Positions 24,930-33,400 of a stretch of 64,000 nt of DNA are shown in pieces. The notes beneath the pieces are model-generated. The model saw only the letters and a list, made by a program, of their open reading frames with translations. It ran no database searches and was not told where the DNA came from. The position numbers were made by a program, and so were the translations under genes. This DNA is from Paenibacillus periandrae (lineage in GTDB: Bacteria > Bacillota > Bacilli > Paenibacillales > NBRC-103111), in the NCBI RefSeq assembly GCF_022458865.1, contig NZ_JAJNMU010000006.1, positions 310,001 through 374,000 on the forward strand. Reading direction: 5' to 3'. Every line of letters starts with the position of its first letter. Within the stretch, counting starts at the first letter, position 1.

Positions 24930-25040
24930 AGGACGATCCCTCCTTCAGGTTTATGAAGCAAAATGACTTCGTGAGAAGTACGGTGAATAAAGTTCCGCTG
25001 CGCGACCGAAGTATTCCTCCGAGATGATGCTTACGAAGCC

Positions 25041-25058
25041 AGTTTGCTTAAGCAAACT
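25041..25058. repeat. Perfect 18-bp palindrome in the operon leader
   Basis: AGTTTGCTTAAGCAAACT is its own reverse complement. It lies about 110 bp upstream of the regulator's start. The inner 12 bases TTGCTTAAGCAA also occur near 20655, downstream of the same operon's last gene. Confidence 0.6.
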
Positions 25059-25338
25059 CTCAGCTGTTGTTCCCAGAATTATTTTATAAAAAATATAGCG
25101 GTAAAATTCCGGAAACAAAGGCACCGCTCCGCTATCTCCAGAACACCACGGTCGCTCCGCTCATATATTCACCAAACTCTTTGAGTTTGTACAACAAACA
25201 AACTAACTGACTGACTAACCAACAAATCGAATAATCAAATAATTGACCCGCTAACTTCATTAGCCTTCGGCTTACAAGCTTCTCGCGAACTTGATAAAAG
25301 GTAATTCGAAAGCATCTTTTTAAAGCATCATTCCACAC

Positions 25339-25382
25339 AATGTACACGCGTACATTTTCTCATGAGACGCCTCCTGTGTCAA
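25339..25382 (-). promoter_or_regulatory. Promoter with overlapping LacI-type operator
   Basis: On the minus strand TTGACA (25382-25377) and GAAAAT (25359-25354) are 17 bases apart. The dyad AATGTACACGCGTACATT (25339-25356) has a central CG, as LacI-family operators do, and overlaps the -10 and start region. This suits repression by the LacI-type protein encoded about 400 bp downstream. Confidence 0.5.
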
Positions 25383-25528
25383 TACATAATCTAGATACCT
25401 TAACCTCCTCCCTTTTCGCGCCATATAGCAACACTCTTAGCGCTCTTCCGATTCATCATGATCTTGCTATTACAGGATCGAGCGACTATGCTTGAAATAA
25501 CGAATAGCCAAGCCCGGAGGGGATTTCT

Positions 25529-26242
25529 ATGAGACTGCTCGTAGCTGAGGACGATACATCGGTATGTGAAATGCTGCAGCTTTTTTTTCAAAAGGAACAT
25601 TATAACACTACCTTTGTCCATGATGGATGGGTCGCCGAGCAGCGTCTGCTTGAGGAAAGCTGGGATTTTGTCATTCTGGACTGGATGCTTCCTGGCAAAG
25701 ATGGGATCAGCCTCTGCAAACAGGTTCGCACCATAACGCCAACACCGATAATATTACTTACCGCACGGGATCAGGAGAAGGATCGGATTCTCGGATTGGA
25801 AAGCGGTGCAGATGATTATGTCGTCAAGCCCTTCAGCCCGATGGAGCTGATTGCAAGAATCAAAGCAGTCCTGCGACGTTATCACATGGGTACGTCCTCC
25901 TCCAGCTTGCAACCAGAGCCACCCTATCCTCCCCACGACTCTTTGAACATCTTAAAGCACAAGGACATCCGGATCGAATTGGAATCCCGGATCACTATGA
26001 TACGTGGAGCTGTGCTGACAAATTTGACCCCCAAGGAATTTGAGCTGCTGTGCCTGTTTGTTCGCCACCCGAAAAAGGTATTTACCCGCGATATGCTTAT
26101 CGAGAGCATCTGGGGCTACGACTATATAGGTGAGGAACGAACCGTCGACGTCCATATCAAAAGGCTGCGCAACAAAATATCAACACCTGAGAATCCACTC
26201 GTGGTCACCGTATGGGGCATAGGCTATAAGCTGGAGGAATGA
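25529..26242 (+). CDS. OmpR-family response regulator
   Basis: A 237-residue regulator. The receiver domain has E7-D8-D9, phospho-acceptor D51 (ILDWMLPG) and K100 (DDYVVKPF). The C-terminal winged helix from about 140 shows LTPKEFELLCLFVRHPKKVFTRDML and ERTVDVHIKRLRNKI. The linker is long and Ser/Pro-rich (about 117-133). GGAGGGG precedes the ATG. It is followed by its kinase gene and then by an iron-siderophore operon, but whether it controls that operon is not shown. Confidence 0.95.
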   Translation: MRLLVAEDDTSVCEMLQLFFQKEHYNTTFVHDGWVAEQRLLEESWDFVILDWMLPGKDGISLCKQVRTITPTPIILLTARDQEKDRILGLESGADDYVVKPFSPMELIARIKAVLRRYHMGTSSSSLQPEPPYPPHDSLNILKHKDIRIELESRITMIRGAVLTNLTPKEFELLCLFVRHPKKVFTRDMLIESIWGYDYIGEERTVDVHIKRLRNKISTPENPLVVTVWGIGYKLEE

Positions 26243-26244
26243 CG

Positions 26245-27690
26245 ATGGGGAACAAACGATTGCGTTATCGCTTTACTTTTTTTCAACGCCAATTTATGAG
26301 TCATATGCTCGTATCCATACTGATCCTTGCTTTAATGGGAGCTGGCTTTGTCTATTATTTGAAGCAGCAATCGTATGCCCATGTAACGGAGGAGCTCAGC
26401 AATGCAGGTAAAGTGATTGTCCGACTGCTGACCCGTGAAGAGGAAGAACCGACTGTACCCCTACAGGCCTATCGAGGTTTGCTAGCTGAGCGCAAAATAT
26501 CTTTTATTATTTTCGATAAAACCGGAGAGATTGCGTACCGTGATCCGAAAATGTCGGCCGCTCTGCGCAATAAAGCATTTTTGGATGGCCTTCGTGCCCG
26601 TGTCATGTTCATTAAAGACAATCAGACCTTTATCGTTGACCGCAGCCCCGAGCAGCCGCTTGTCGTTTTAACCAAACCGATCCATCCCAAAAGCAAAACA
26701 ACTGATATGTACATGTTCATTTTTTCCCCTGTAGTCGGTTACAAGGACATCCTATTATCCATGGATCGAAATGTTGGATATGCAGCAGCATTAATTTTTG
26801 TGATTACAGCCCTTATTAGCGCTTTTATATCACGCAGGATAAGTCGAAGACTTCAACTGCTGCGCCAAGCCACATGCAAGCTCGCGGACGGTCATTATTC
26901 TATCCGGTTGCCGATCAATCGCTCCGACGAATTGGGCGACTTGGCACTCGATTTTAATGCAATGGCTGTACAGCTGGAGGCTTCCTCCCTACAACTCAAA
27001 CAGTATGAATTACGCCGTCACTCCTTTATGACCGATGTATCCCATGAGCTGCGAACACCACTTACCTCCATACGGGGTATTATTGAAGGTTTGAAAAACA
27101 ATCTCGTCACAGAACCTGAGGATAAACACAAATACTACGCCATTATCGAAAAAGAAACGTTTCGTCTTATTCGTCTGATTAATGAGCTGCTGGACATGGA
27201 AAAGATCGAAAATGGTTTGATCACACTGGCTAAGAAAAATAGTCCGCTGCGTGAAATTATGGAGACGGTAGTGGAAACCTTGGAAGTGCTGATCGAAGCC
27301 AAAAAATTGCAAATCATTATTGAATGCGACCCTGATTTGGTCGTCTATTGTGATTATGATCGACTTACCCAAATTTTGATCAACTTGATCAAAAACAGTA
27401 TTCAATTTACCGAATATGGCACAATCCGGCTCACAGCGGCAGAAACCGAAGCCTCCACCCTGATCGATATTACCGATACCGGACGAGGGATGACAAGCGC
27501 GGAGCTTGCGCTCATCTGGGACCGATTCTATAAGGCGGACCCATCCCGTGCCAAGAGCAGCAGTGAAACCGGTCTCGGACTGTCCATCGTCAAGCAGCTC
27601 GTGGAGGCGCATGGAGGCACGATTGAAGCAAGCAGTACACCAGGAATCGGTTCTAGCTTTGTGATTACGCTTCCCAAGCTCGAATCCTAA
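26245..27690 (+). CDS. Sensor histidine kinase (HAMP-HisKA-HATPase)
   Basis: A membrane kinase of about 481 residues with a first helix at about 20-42 and a second at about 177-198. The extracellular sensor between them is about 130 residues. Then follow HAMP, HisKA (phospho-acceptor in DVSHELRTPLTSIRG) and an ATPase domain with NLIKNSIQFT, DTGRGM and ETGLGLSIVKQLVE. ATG at 26245 is favoured because GGAGG lies seven bases upstream; another ATG at 26239 overlaps the regulator stop. The pair is co-transcribed. The signal is unknown. Confidence 0.94.
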   Translation: MGNKRLRYRFTFFQRQFMSHMLVSILILALMGAGFVYYLKQQSYAHVTEELSNAGKVIVRLLTREEEEPTVPLQAYRGLLAERKISFIIFDKTGEIAYRDPKMSAALRNKAFLDGLRARVMFIKDNQTFIVDRSPEQPLVVLTKPIHPKSKTTDMYMFIFSPVVGYKDILLSMDRNVGYAAALIFVITALISAFISRRISRRLQLLRQATCKLADGHYSIRLPINRSDELGDLALDFNAMAVQLEASSLQLKQYELRRHSFMTDVSHELRTPLTSIRGIIEGLKNNLVTEPEDKHKYYAIIEKETFRLIRLINELLDMEKIENGLITLAKKNSPLREIMETVVETLEVLIEAKKLQIIIECDPDLVVYCDYDRLTQILINLIKNSIQFTEYGTIRLTAAETEASTLIDITDTGRGMTSAELALIWDRFYKADPSRAKSSSETGLGLSIVKQLVEAHGGTIEASSTPGIGSSFVITLPKLES

Positions 27691-27698
27691 ATTCTCTC

Positions 27699-27753
27699 TT
27701 GCTATTCTATGGAAAAGAACGTATAATTTCGACTGATAATAATTATCATTATC
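27699..27753 (+). promoter_or_regulatory. Sigma-A promoter with Fur box for the siderophore uptake operon
   Basis: TTGCTA (27699-27704) and TATAAT (27722-27727) are 17 bases apart. The Fur-type site GATAATAATTATCATTATC (27735-27753) lies at the expected transcription start, so iron-bound Fur would block transcription. Confidence 0.88.
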
Positions 27754-27817
27754 GTATTTTTGCTCATACATAAGAGGATCCGTACGCTGGAGGTGTCGAA
27801 AGCAACACAGCAAGCCT

Positions 27818-28840
27818 ATGAGAAAATTACAAGCCACTTCGAGTATGAAGCTCTTTTCCTTTAGCCTTATTTTTATCATTTCGTTGTTCGTTTTAGTAAC
27901 AGCCATGTTCCTGGCCATCTCCTACGGAGCCAAAGAAATGACGCTTGGCACCGTATGGACAGCCGTGATCGATTATAACCCTAAATTGACCGCACACCAG
28001 ATCATACATGAGCTGCGGCTTCCCCGGGTAATAGGAGCAGCGGTTATGGGAGCGGCGTTCGCTGTCGCTGGTGCTTTAATGCAGGGTGTGACACGTAATC
28101 CGCTGGCGGATGCAGGAATACTCGGAATCAATTCGGGTGCAACCTTTGCCGTTGCCCTTAGCTTTGCATTTTTTCCTAACTTGCCTTATTCGGCTTTAAT
28201 TGCACTCTCTTTTACCGGAGCTGTGCTCAGTACGCTATTTATTTTTATGCTGGGCAGATCAGCTCCAGGCGGTCTAACCCCTTTAAGACTCACCCTCGCG
28301 GGAGCAGTGGTAGCCGCTCTGCTGCATTCACTCAGCTCAGGGATTGCGATTTATTACAATTTGGCTCAGGATTTGGCCTTTTGGTACGCAGGAGGTGTTG
28401 CCGGGGTCAAATGGGTACAATTGCAGCTGCTAGTTCCGGTTATTGTAATAACCATTTTGTGGGCCTTTACGCTTGGACGTTCGGTTTCGCTGATCTCGTT
28501 GGGTGATGATGTGGCCGTTAATCTTGGGGTAAACACGAAGCGGATTCGACTACTGGGCATGACCGCATCTGTGATTCTTGCCGGGGTATCGGTTTCAGCT
28601 GTGGGTGCGATTGGATTTGTCGGGTTGGTCATCCCACACATCGCACGCAAGCTGGTCGGTGTCGATTACCGATTCATTATCCCCCTCTCTGCTGTGCTGG
28701 GTGCCGTACTGCTGGTTGTCGCCGACATGGGAGCCAGAATGGTCAACCCGCCACGAGAGCTTGCGCTTGGCATTATGGTCGCCATGGTCGGCGTTCCTTT
28801 CTTTCTTTATCTGGCTCGTAAAGAAAGGAGGAGCTTATAG
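27818..28840 (+). CDS. Iron-siderophore ABC transporter permease (FecCD family)
   Basis: A 340-residue permease of the BtuC/FecCD type with about ten membrane helices. Conserved stretches are LRLPRVIGAAVMGAAFAVAGALMQGVTRNPLADAGILGIN near the start and GAIGFVGLVIPHIARKLVG in the ATPase-contact region. First gene of the uptake operon. The ribosome site is poor: GGAGGTG lies 23 bases before the ATG at 27818, and a second Met (MKLFSF) ten codons in has none, so the exact start is uncertain. Confidence 0.93.
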   Translation: MRKLQATSSMKLFSFSLIFIISLFVLVTAMFLAISYGAKEMTLGTVWTAVIDYNPKLTAHQIIHELRLPRVIGAAVMGAAFAVAGALMQGVTRNPLADAGILGINSGATFAVALSFAFFPNLPYSALIALSFTGAVLSTLFIFMLGRSAPGGLTPLRLTLAGAVVAALLHSLSSGIAIYYNLAQDLAFWYAGGVAGVKWVQLQLLVPVIVITILWAFTLGRSVSLISLGDDVAVNLGVNTKRIRLLGMTASVILAGVSVSAVGAIGFVGLVIPHIARKLVGVDYRFIIPLSAVLGAVLLVVADMGARMVNPPRELALGIMVAMVGVPFFLYLARKERRSL

Positions 28841-29857
28841 ATGCAGCAGCAAGTATCAAACCGAAGCAAAAAAACGATCCAGGTCGGGATCATCCTGCTC
28901 ATTATCGGCTTGTGTGCCATCCTGATCAGCTTGAACACAGGAACGATTCGGATCGCTCCTCTTCAAGTGATTCAAACCTTTCTTGGCCAGGGCAGTCCTG
29001 ACGATAAGCTGGTTTTGTTCGAATATCGCCTGCCGCGGATATTGATTACAATGCTGGCTGGTATCGGATTAGGTGTATCCGGTGCTATTTTACAAGGATT
29101 GTCCCGCAATCCACTGGCTGATCCCGGTATTCTCGGGCTTCATGCTGGAGCTGCTTTCGGGCTGATTGCGTTCGTCAGTTTTTTTCATTCGATGAAGGAC
29201 GCCTCTGCTCTGCTGATTCCTTTATTCACTTTAACCGGTGGTGTGTTGTCAGCCTTTTTAATTGTGCTTCTCGCTTATGACCGCCAAAGAGGTCTGCTGC
29301 CTATACGTCTCATCTTAATCGGGATCGCCGTAGCTGCAGGATTCAGTGCGATCACTTTGTTTTTATCGCTTCGTCTGGATGAAACGACCTATGCTTTCAC
29401 TGCAAGGTGGCTGGTTGGCAACGTCTGGGGACGGGATTGGATTCACGTCTTTGCCCTGCTTCCTTGGATTCTCATATTTGTTCCTTACAGCTTCCTCCAG
29501 ACCCAAGCACTAAATGCGTTCTCGCTTGGAGATGAGGTAGCGACTGGTATTGGAACAGCCGTACGCAAGCAGCGGCTATTGCTCTTGGTAACTGCCGTCG
29601 CTTTATCCAGCGCCAGTGTAGCGATGGCCGGAGGCATAGGATTTATCGGCCTCGTTGCTCCTCATCTTGCACGCCGCTTGGTCGGACCGATGCACCAACA
29701 CTTTTTACCGATAGCTGGTCTAATAGGGCTCGTCATTCTCGTCGTTGCAGATACGATAGGGCGCTCCTTATTTCAGCCGAATGCGATTCCTGCAGGAGTT
29801 ATAGTTGCCGCCATCGGTGCTCCATATTTCTTATACTTACTAACCAGATCCAAATAA
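28841..29857 (+). CDS. Iron-siderophore ABC transporter permease, second subunit (FecCD family)
   Basis: A 338-residue partner permease with YRLPRILITMLAGIGLGVSGAILQGLSRNPLADPGILGLH and GGIGFIGLVAPHLARRLVG. The ATG follows the stop of the first permease without a gap and has AGGAGG upstream. The two subunits form the membrane channel for a ferric siderophore. No ATPase gene is in the operon, as in the Bacillus feu, fhu-related and yfiYZ systems that borrow a shared ATPase. Confidence 0.93.
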   Translation: MQQQVSNRSKKTIQVGIILLIIGLCAILISLNTGTIRIAPLQVIQTFLGQGSPDDKLVLFEYRLPRILITMLAGIGLGVSGAILQGLSRNPLADPGILGLHAGAAFGLIAFVSFFHSMKDASALLIPLFTLTGGVLSAFLIVLLAYDRQRGLLPIRLILIGIAVAAGFSAITLFLSLRLDETTYAFTARWLVGNVWGRDWIHVFALLPWILIFVPYSFLQTQALNAFSLGDEVATGIGTAVRKQRLLLLVTAVALSSASVAMAGGIGFIGLVAPHLARRLVGPMHQHFLPIAGLIGLVILVVADTIGRSLFQPNAIPAGVIVAAIGAPYFLYLLTRSK

Positions 29858-29879
29858 AACCCAAATTTAAGGAGACCTT

Positions 29880-30824
29880 ATGAAAAAGACACTCATGATC
29901 CTGTTAAGCGCCGTATCGATGATTACCGTTTCCGCATGCGGCTCAACAACTCCCACGCCAGCAGCAGATCCACAGCCAGCACCCGCTGCCGCCCCTGCAG
30001 CAGCTACCGACAAACCGGCTGCCAAAGCACCAAGAATCGCTTCCGTTTCCATCCATTTAACGAATGATCTGTTGGCGCTCGGTATTACTCCGGTCGGTTC
30101 TGTCATCGGTGGCGATTTAAAAGCGTTCCTGCCTCATGTAGCCGATCGATTGAAAGACACGAAGCCGCTTGGTGTAGTTACCGAACCGGATATGGAAGCC
30201 ATATTGTCATTGAAGCCTGACGTGATTTATCTGGATAAGCAATATGCCGGCAAAGATATTTCCAAATACGAAAAAATCGCTCCGAGCGTAGTATTCGATC
30301 TGGATGAAGGCACATGGCGGGATCACCTGAAAAAAATCGGTAAGCTAGTCGATCGCGATAAGGAAGCCGAGACGTTCATTAAAGACTACGAAGCTCAGAA
30401 GGAACGTGTAAAAGGACTGATCAATACGAAGCTTGGAAAGGACGCTACTGTAATGGCCGTTCGTGTAACTGCCAAGGAGCTGCGTGTATTCGGAACGAGA
30501 CGCCCAATGGGTCCTCTCTTGTATGAAGACCTTGGCCTTAAGCCAGCCAAAGGCGTCGAGAAAGTAAGCAAGGACAAAGCGTTTGACGTGATTTCTCAAG
30601 AGGTATTACCGGACTATGATGCGGATGCAATCTTCGTTATCGTGAACAGAGAAGATGGAGCCGAGAAATTATTTAAACAAATTGAAAGCAATCCAATCTG
30701 GCAAGGTCTCAAGGCTGTAAAATCCCAACACGTTTATCTGATTCCTGATCAACCGTGGTTGGATTACTCCGCGCTTGGCACCAAAATGGCACTTGATGAT
30801 GCCGAGAAGAAGTTCGCCAAGTAA
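29880..30824 (+). CDS. Iron-siderophore-binding lipoprotein
   Basis: A 314-residue class III substrate-binding protein. The signal peptide ends in a lipobox (VSACGS), followed by a Pro/Ala-rich spacer of about 30 residues that may span the cell wall. The binding fold begins PRIASVSIHLTNDLLALGITPVGSV and contains the usual two lobes (EAILSLKPDVIYLD, YDADAIFVIVN). AAGGAG lies six bases before ATG. It completes the permease-permease-binding protein operon. The siderophore type cannot be read. Confidence 0.93.
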   Translation: MKKTLMILLSAVSMITVSACGSTTPTPAADPQPAPAAAPAAATDKPAAKAPRIASVSIHLTNDLLALGITPVGSVIGGDLKAFLPHVADRLKDTKPLGVVTEPDMEAILSLKPDVIYLDKQYAGKDISKYEKIAPSVVFDLDEGTWRDHLKKIGKLVDRDKEAETFIKDYEAQKERVKGLINTKLGKDATVMAVRVTAKELRVFGTRRPMGPLLYEDLGLKPAKGVEKVSKDKAFDVISQEVLPDYDADAIFVIVNREDGAEKLFKQIESNPIWQGLKAVKSQHVYLIPDQPWLDYSALGTKMALDDAEKKFAK

Positions 30825-30833
30825 CCCGGATTC

Positions 30834-30902
30834 GCTTGTACAGAGCAGACGAGCCATGTGGTCAAAAGACTGCTTGGCTCTTTTGCTTTGTACAAGCTTT
30901 TT
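30834..30902 (+). terminator. Terminator of the siderophore operon
   Basis: Outer arms GCTTGTACA (30834-30842) and TGTACAAGC (30889-30897), inner GAGCCA/TGGCTC, then TTTTT. The remaining bases to 31119 hold a GTTATT/AATAAC dyad (about 31018-31045) and the upstream region of the next gene. Confidence 0.82.
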
Positions 30903-31119
30903 AAGCGCATGCTCAGTTCCCATTCAGCGAGCATTCAGTTTTTAACTGTATACTACTGGAAAGTAGTTGAACTCCACCACAGGCTTGACCCTTAACACTC
31001 TGCCGAGTTGCAGTGCTGTTATTTTTTTAAGCAATAACACTACTCGATGTAGTGAATAGTGCAATGATGTCCGTCACGCCACTTCAGACTGCGGTTCATA
31101 TGTAAAAGGAGGCTTTCCC

Positions 31120-31812
31120 ATGAATATTAGAAAAACTATACTTGCATTAGGTGCAGCGGCTGTACTAATAGGCGGTGGTTATGCTGCTTATGACTACTAC
31201 GCCGGAAATCACATTACCATCCAACAGGTTATTCCCACAACTACGACCACAACTGCATCTGTTCCCACCAACAGCATGACTGCCGTTGTACCAGCCAAGC
31301 TGGACGGGTTGTGGACCATCCAGCCGGCTTCTAAAGTGTATCTCTCCGTGACGACCTCCAAGGAAACAGTGAACATCGAAGGTGCCTCTGTCAAAGGAAC
31401 ATGGATCATCAATACGACCGATCCTAGCATCATGAAAGCTGAAGGGATCGTCGATACGACTTTGCTGCAATCAGGTAATCCGCAAAGGGACAACCATGTC
31501 AAAGGAAATGATAGCTTAAACACAGCTAAATTTCCGGAAGCCAAATTCACCGTAAAATCCTTTGATAACTTCCCTAAGGAGTGGAAGGAAGGCAGCAAGG
31601 TCGCATTCACCATGACCGGAACCCTCACAATCAAAGACATCTCGAAGGACGTAACCTTTACCAGCGAAGCGTTATACAGTCAAGGTGCTTTGAATGTGGA
31701 GGGCAGTACAGTCGTAACCTTCGCCGATTATGGTATGAAAAACCCGCATACGGTTTTATTAGAGGCCCAAAATAATGTGACGGTACAGCTCAGACTTGTA
31801 TTGAAGCTATAG
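31120..31812 (+). CDS. YceI-like family protein with N-terminal membrane anchor
   Basis: A 230-residue protein. Residues 5-27 form one hydrophobic anchor or signal segment. A Thr-rich spacer follows, then a YceI lipocalin-like domain: WTIQPASKVYLSV, VNIEGASVKGTWII, NPQRDNHVKGNDSLNTAKFPEAKF and TGTLTIKDISKDVTF. The family binds isoprenoid-type lipids in a barrel; the role in Bacillota is unclear, with links to acid or membrane stress. AAAGGAGG precedes the ATG. The 3' end overlaps the convergent gene by six bases. Confidence 0.88.
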   Translation: MNIRKTILALGAAAVLIGGGYAAYDYYAGNHITIQQVIPTTTTTTASVPTNSMTAVVPAKLDGLWTIQPASKVYLSVTTSKETVNIEGASVKGTWIINTTDPSIMKAEGIVDTTLLQSGNPQRDNHVKGNDSLNTAKFPEAKFTVKSFDNFPKEWKEGSKVAFTMTGTLTIKDISKDVTFTSEALYSQGALNVEGSTVVTFADYGMKNPHTVLLEAQNNVTVQLRLVLKL

Positions 31813-32577
31813 CCTTTTCCCATACGCTTTTGCATATCTGCGGATTTTCCCGAAGATCGATTTATCCTTTAAACGTCTGAATATATAAGGATCGGGAGAA
31901 GTATTCACCTCAAGCACCCACGGGTGCAGCTTATTATCCAATGCAACGTCCAGGCCGATTTCCTTCAGTCCGCGATAGGTCGTGTGAAGCTGACGCGCTG
32001 TAGATAGTCCAAGCTTTCGCAAGCGGTGAATATATTTTTTCTTTGCAGTACCGGATACATAGGCGGAAAGCAGCGTCTCTATCGGTTTAAGCGTACCTCC
32101 ATTATGAACATTCGTAACGATTTTCTTCGGGTGAGCTACACGGCCGATGACACCGGTGGCTTCCCATTTCCTGTTTGGTGTTTGTTGAACCATAACTCGA
32201 ATATCGAAACGCCGATTCCGGTATTTGGTTAGATGGATGCCCTTCTGTACGAGATACAGTCGTTTTCTTGTGCGTTTTCGGATCGAATTGTAAAGATCAT
32301 CAAAGTTGGAAAATGATTTTTTCACTACTCCATTCTGATACTTGTAACGCTTCCCATCCGTAACAGAGCTCTTTTCTACACGCATAACACCGTTGCCGTA
32401 AGTGCCACTATCCGGTTTGATATAGACCATCCCATATTGATTTAGCAGGTCATGCAGAGAGGTACGCGTCATTTTTCTCGTCTCGGGCACATAAGTACGC
32501 AGCTTGGCATTACGCAGCATCACGCTTGTTTTTCTCCATTTACTTACAATATGCCTACTATAGTTTACTTTGCGCAT
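31807..32577 (-). CDS. YheC/YheD-family ATP-grasp protein (spore-associated)
   Basis: A 256-residue ATP-grasp protein. Visible motifs are VYIKPDSGTYGNGVMRVE for nucleotide binding, RRFDIRVMVQQ, and LEVNTSPDPYIFRRLKDK for the metal site. YheC/YheD proteins are spore coat-associated in Bacillus, and many copies occur in Paenibacillus. It is short compared with about 360-450 residues for YheC/D, keeping mainly the ATP-grasp core. Reaction and partner are unknown. It is transcribed alone, toward the YceI gene. Confidence 0.85.
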   Translation of the reverse strand: MRKVNYSRHIVSKWRKTSVMLRNAKLRTYVPETRKMTRTSLHDLLNQYGMVYIKPDSGTYGNGVMRVEKSSVTDGKRYKYQNGVVKKSFSNFDDLYNSIRKRTRKRLYLVQKGIHLTKYRNRRFDIRVMVQQTPNRKWEATGVIGRVAHPKKIVTNVHNGGTLKPIETLLSAYVSGTAKKKYIHRLRKLGLSTARQLHTTYRGLKEIGLDVALDNKLHPWVLEVNTSPDPYIFRRLKDKSIFGKIRRYAKAYGKRL

Positions 32578-32726
32578 TCGGCTCCACCTTTCTTCAAGCT
32601 TCCTTCAGCAGTAACAAACATGAAGTGAATATCTCCCACTTTCAATCTAGTGTATGCACAAGCGGCGCTACTTGAAAGGGCGCTTTCAATATCCTATCCT
32701 CCATTTCATCAAGCAGCCGCAACGCA

Positions 32727-32755
32727 AATAAGCAGCCCCTGTGGGACTGCTTATT
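32727..32755. terminator. Probable terminator downstream of the membrane protein gene
   Basis: AATAAGCAGCCCC, loop TGT, then GGGACTGCTTATT: 13-base arms with one mismatch. The T-tract is weak on both sides, so efficiency is doubtful. Confidence 0.5.
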
Positions 32756-32804
32756 CTTGCTATTTAACGATCCAATACAGCTGCAGTCTGCCTGCCCGAC
32801 ATCA

Positions 32805-33350
32805 TCAAGTCAAATGCGATTCAGACCCATCCAGCTCCCTCTGCTTACGCAGCAGGTAAGTAAAATAACGGATATAGAACGAAATCAACACAAAGAATAT
32901 GCCTACGGTCAGTGGATCCTTCGTGTAGCTTTCCAGTGTCGGCGCTGCAGCTGCTCCGTTCATTCCCGAGTCACTCTGCAAGTAGTACATAGCCAGCAGT
33001 CGATACACAATCCGCCCCAGCAGCAGCACAATCAAAGTTACCTCAACCCACAGATGGGTACGATAGTACCAGGCATCGTCTCTTTTTTCAAACTGAATAT
33101 GCTTGATAGCGTAGTAACTAAGGATCAGCCCGACAGCCAAGCCTACCGCATCGGCAATAAAATGAATAGGATGCAGCAGACCTGCATACAGAAACACGCA
33201 GCCTAACACGCCGAATATCGTCGTTCGAAATATAAGCCGTTTACGGTTCAGCTTCTGGAACCCGATCGTCCGTTTTACCCTACGATAAATTCCAAAGGCA
33301 ATCAATGCCATAATTAGCAGTGTAGGTCCCAAATGCTCCATGTGGATCAT
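32805..33350 (-). CDS. Integral membrane protein, CcdC-like (DUF1453-type) topology
   Basis: A 181-residue protein with about five hydrophobic segments (about 8-21, 42-61, 66-85, 102-121, 147-166) and basic loops (YRRVKRTIGFQKLNRKR). The arrangement resembles the CcdC/DUF1453 family, but I could not confirm it. No catalytic motif is visible. It lies about 50 bp downstream of prfC on the same strand and may be co-transcribed. Confidence 0.7.
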   Translation of the reverse strand: MIHMEHLGPTLLIMALIAFGIYRRVKRTIGFQKLNRKRLIFRTTIFGVLGCVFLYAGLLHPIHFIADAVGLAVGLILSYYAIKHIQFEKRDDAWYYRTHLWVEVTLIVLLLGRIVYRLLAMYYLQSDSGMNGAAAAPTLESYTKDPLTVGIFFVLISFYIRYFTYLLRKQRELDGSESHLT

Positions 33351-33400
33351 CCCTCCTAACCGTTGTATAGATTAGTTATCGAAGTCTTGGTAGATCAAGA

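Larger units (their letters stand above)
24930..25528. other. Intergenic leader between the LacI-type operon and the two-component genes
   Basis: About 600 bp without a supported gene. It holds a promoter with an operator-like dyad (25339-25382), a perfect 18-bp palindrome (25041-25058), a small AAACTC/GAGTTT hairpin (about 25180-25196) and the repeated word CGCTCCGCT. An open frame at 25132-25347 has no ribosome site and no recognisable product. Confidence 0.5.

Noticed and set aside
25132..25347. 71-codon minus-strand frame in the LacI operon leader
   Set aside because: No ribosome site at its start and no family match; the region is rich in dyads and better read as leader.
27010..27918. 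Minus-strand open frame of 302 codons
   Set aside because: Antisense to the histidine kinase and its downstream promoter/Fur box; no ribosome site or domain.
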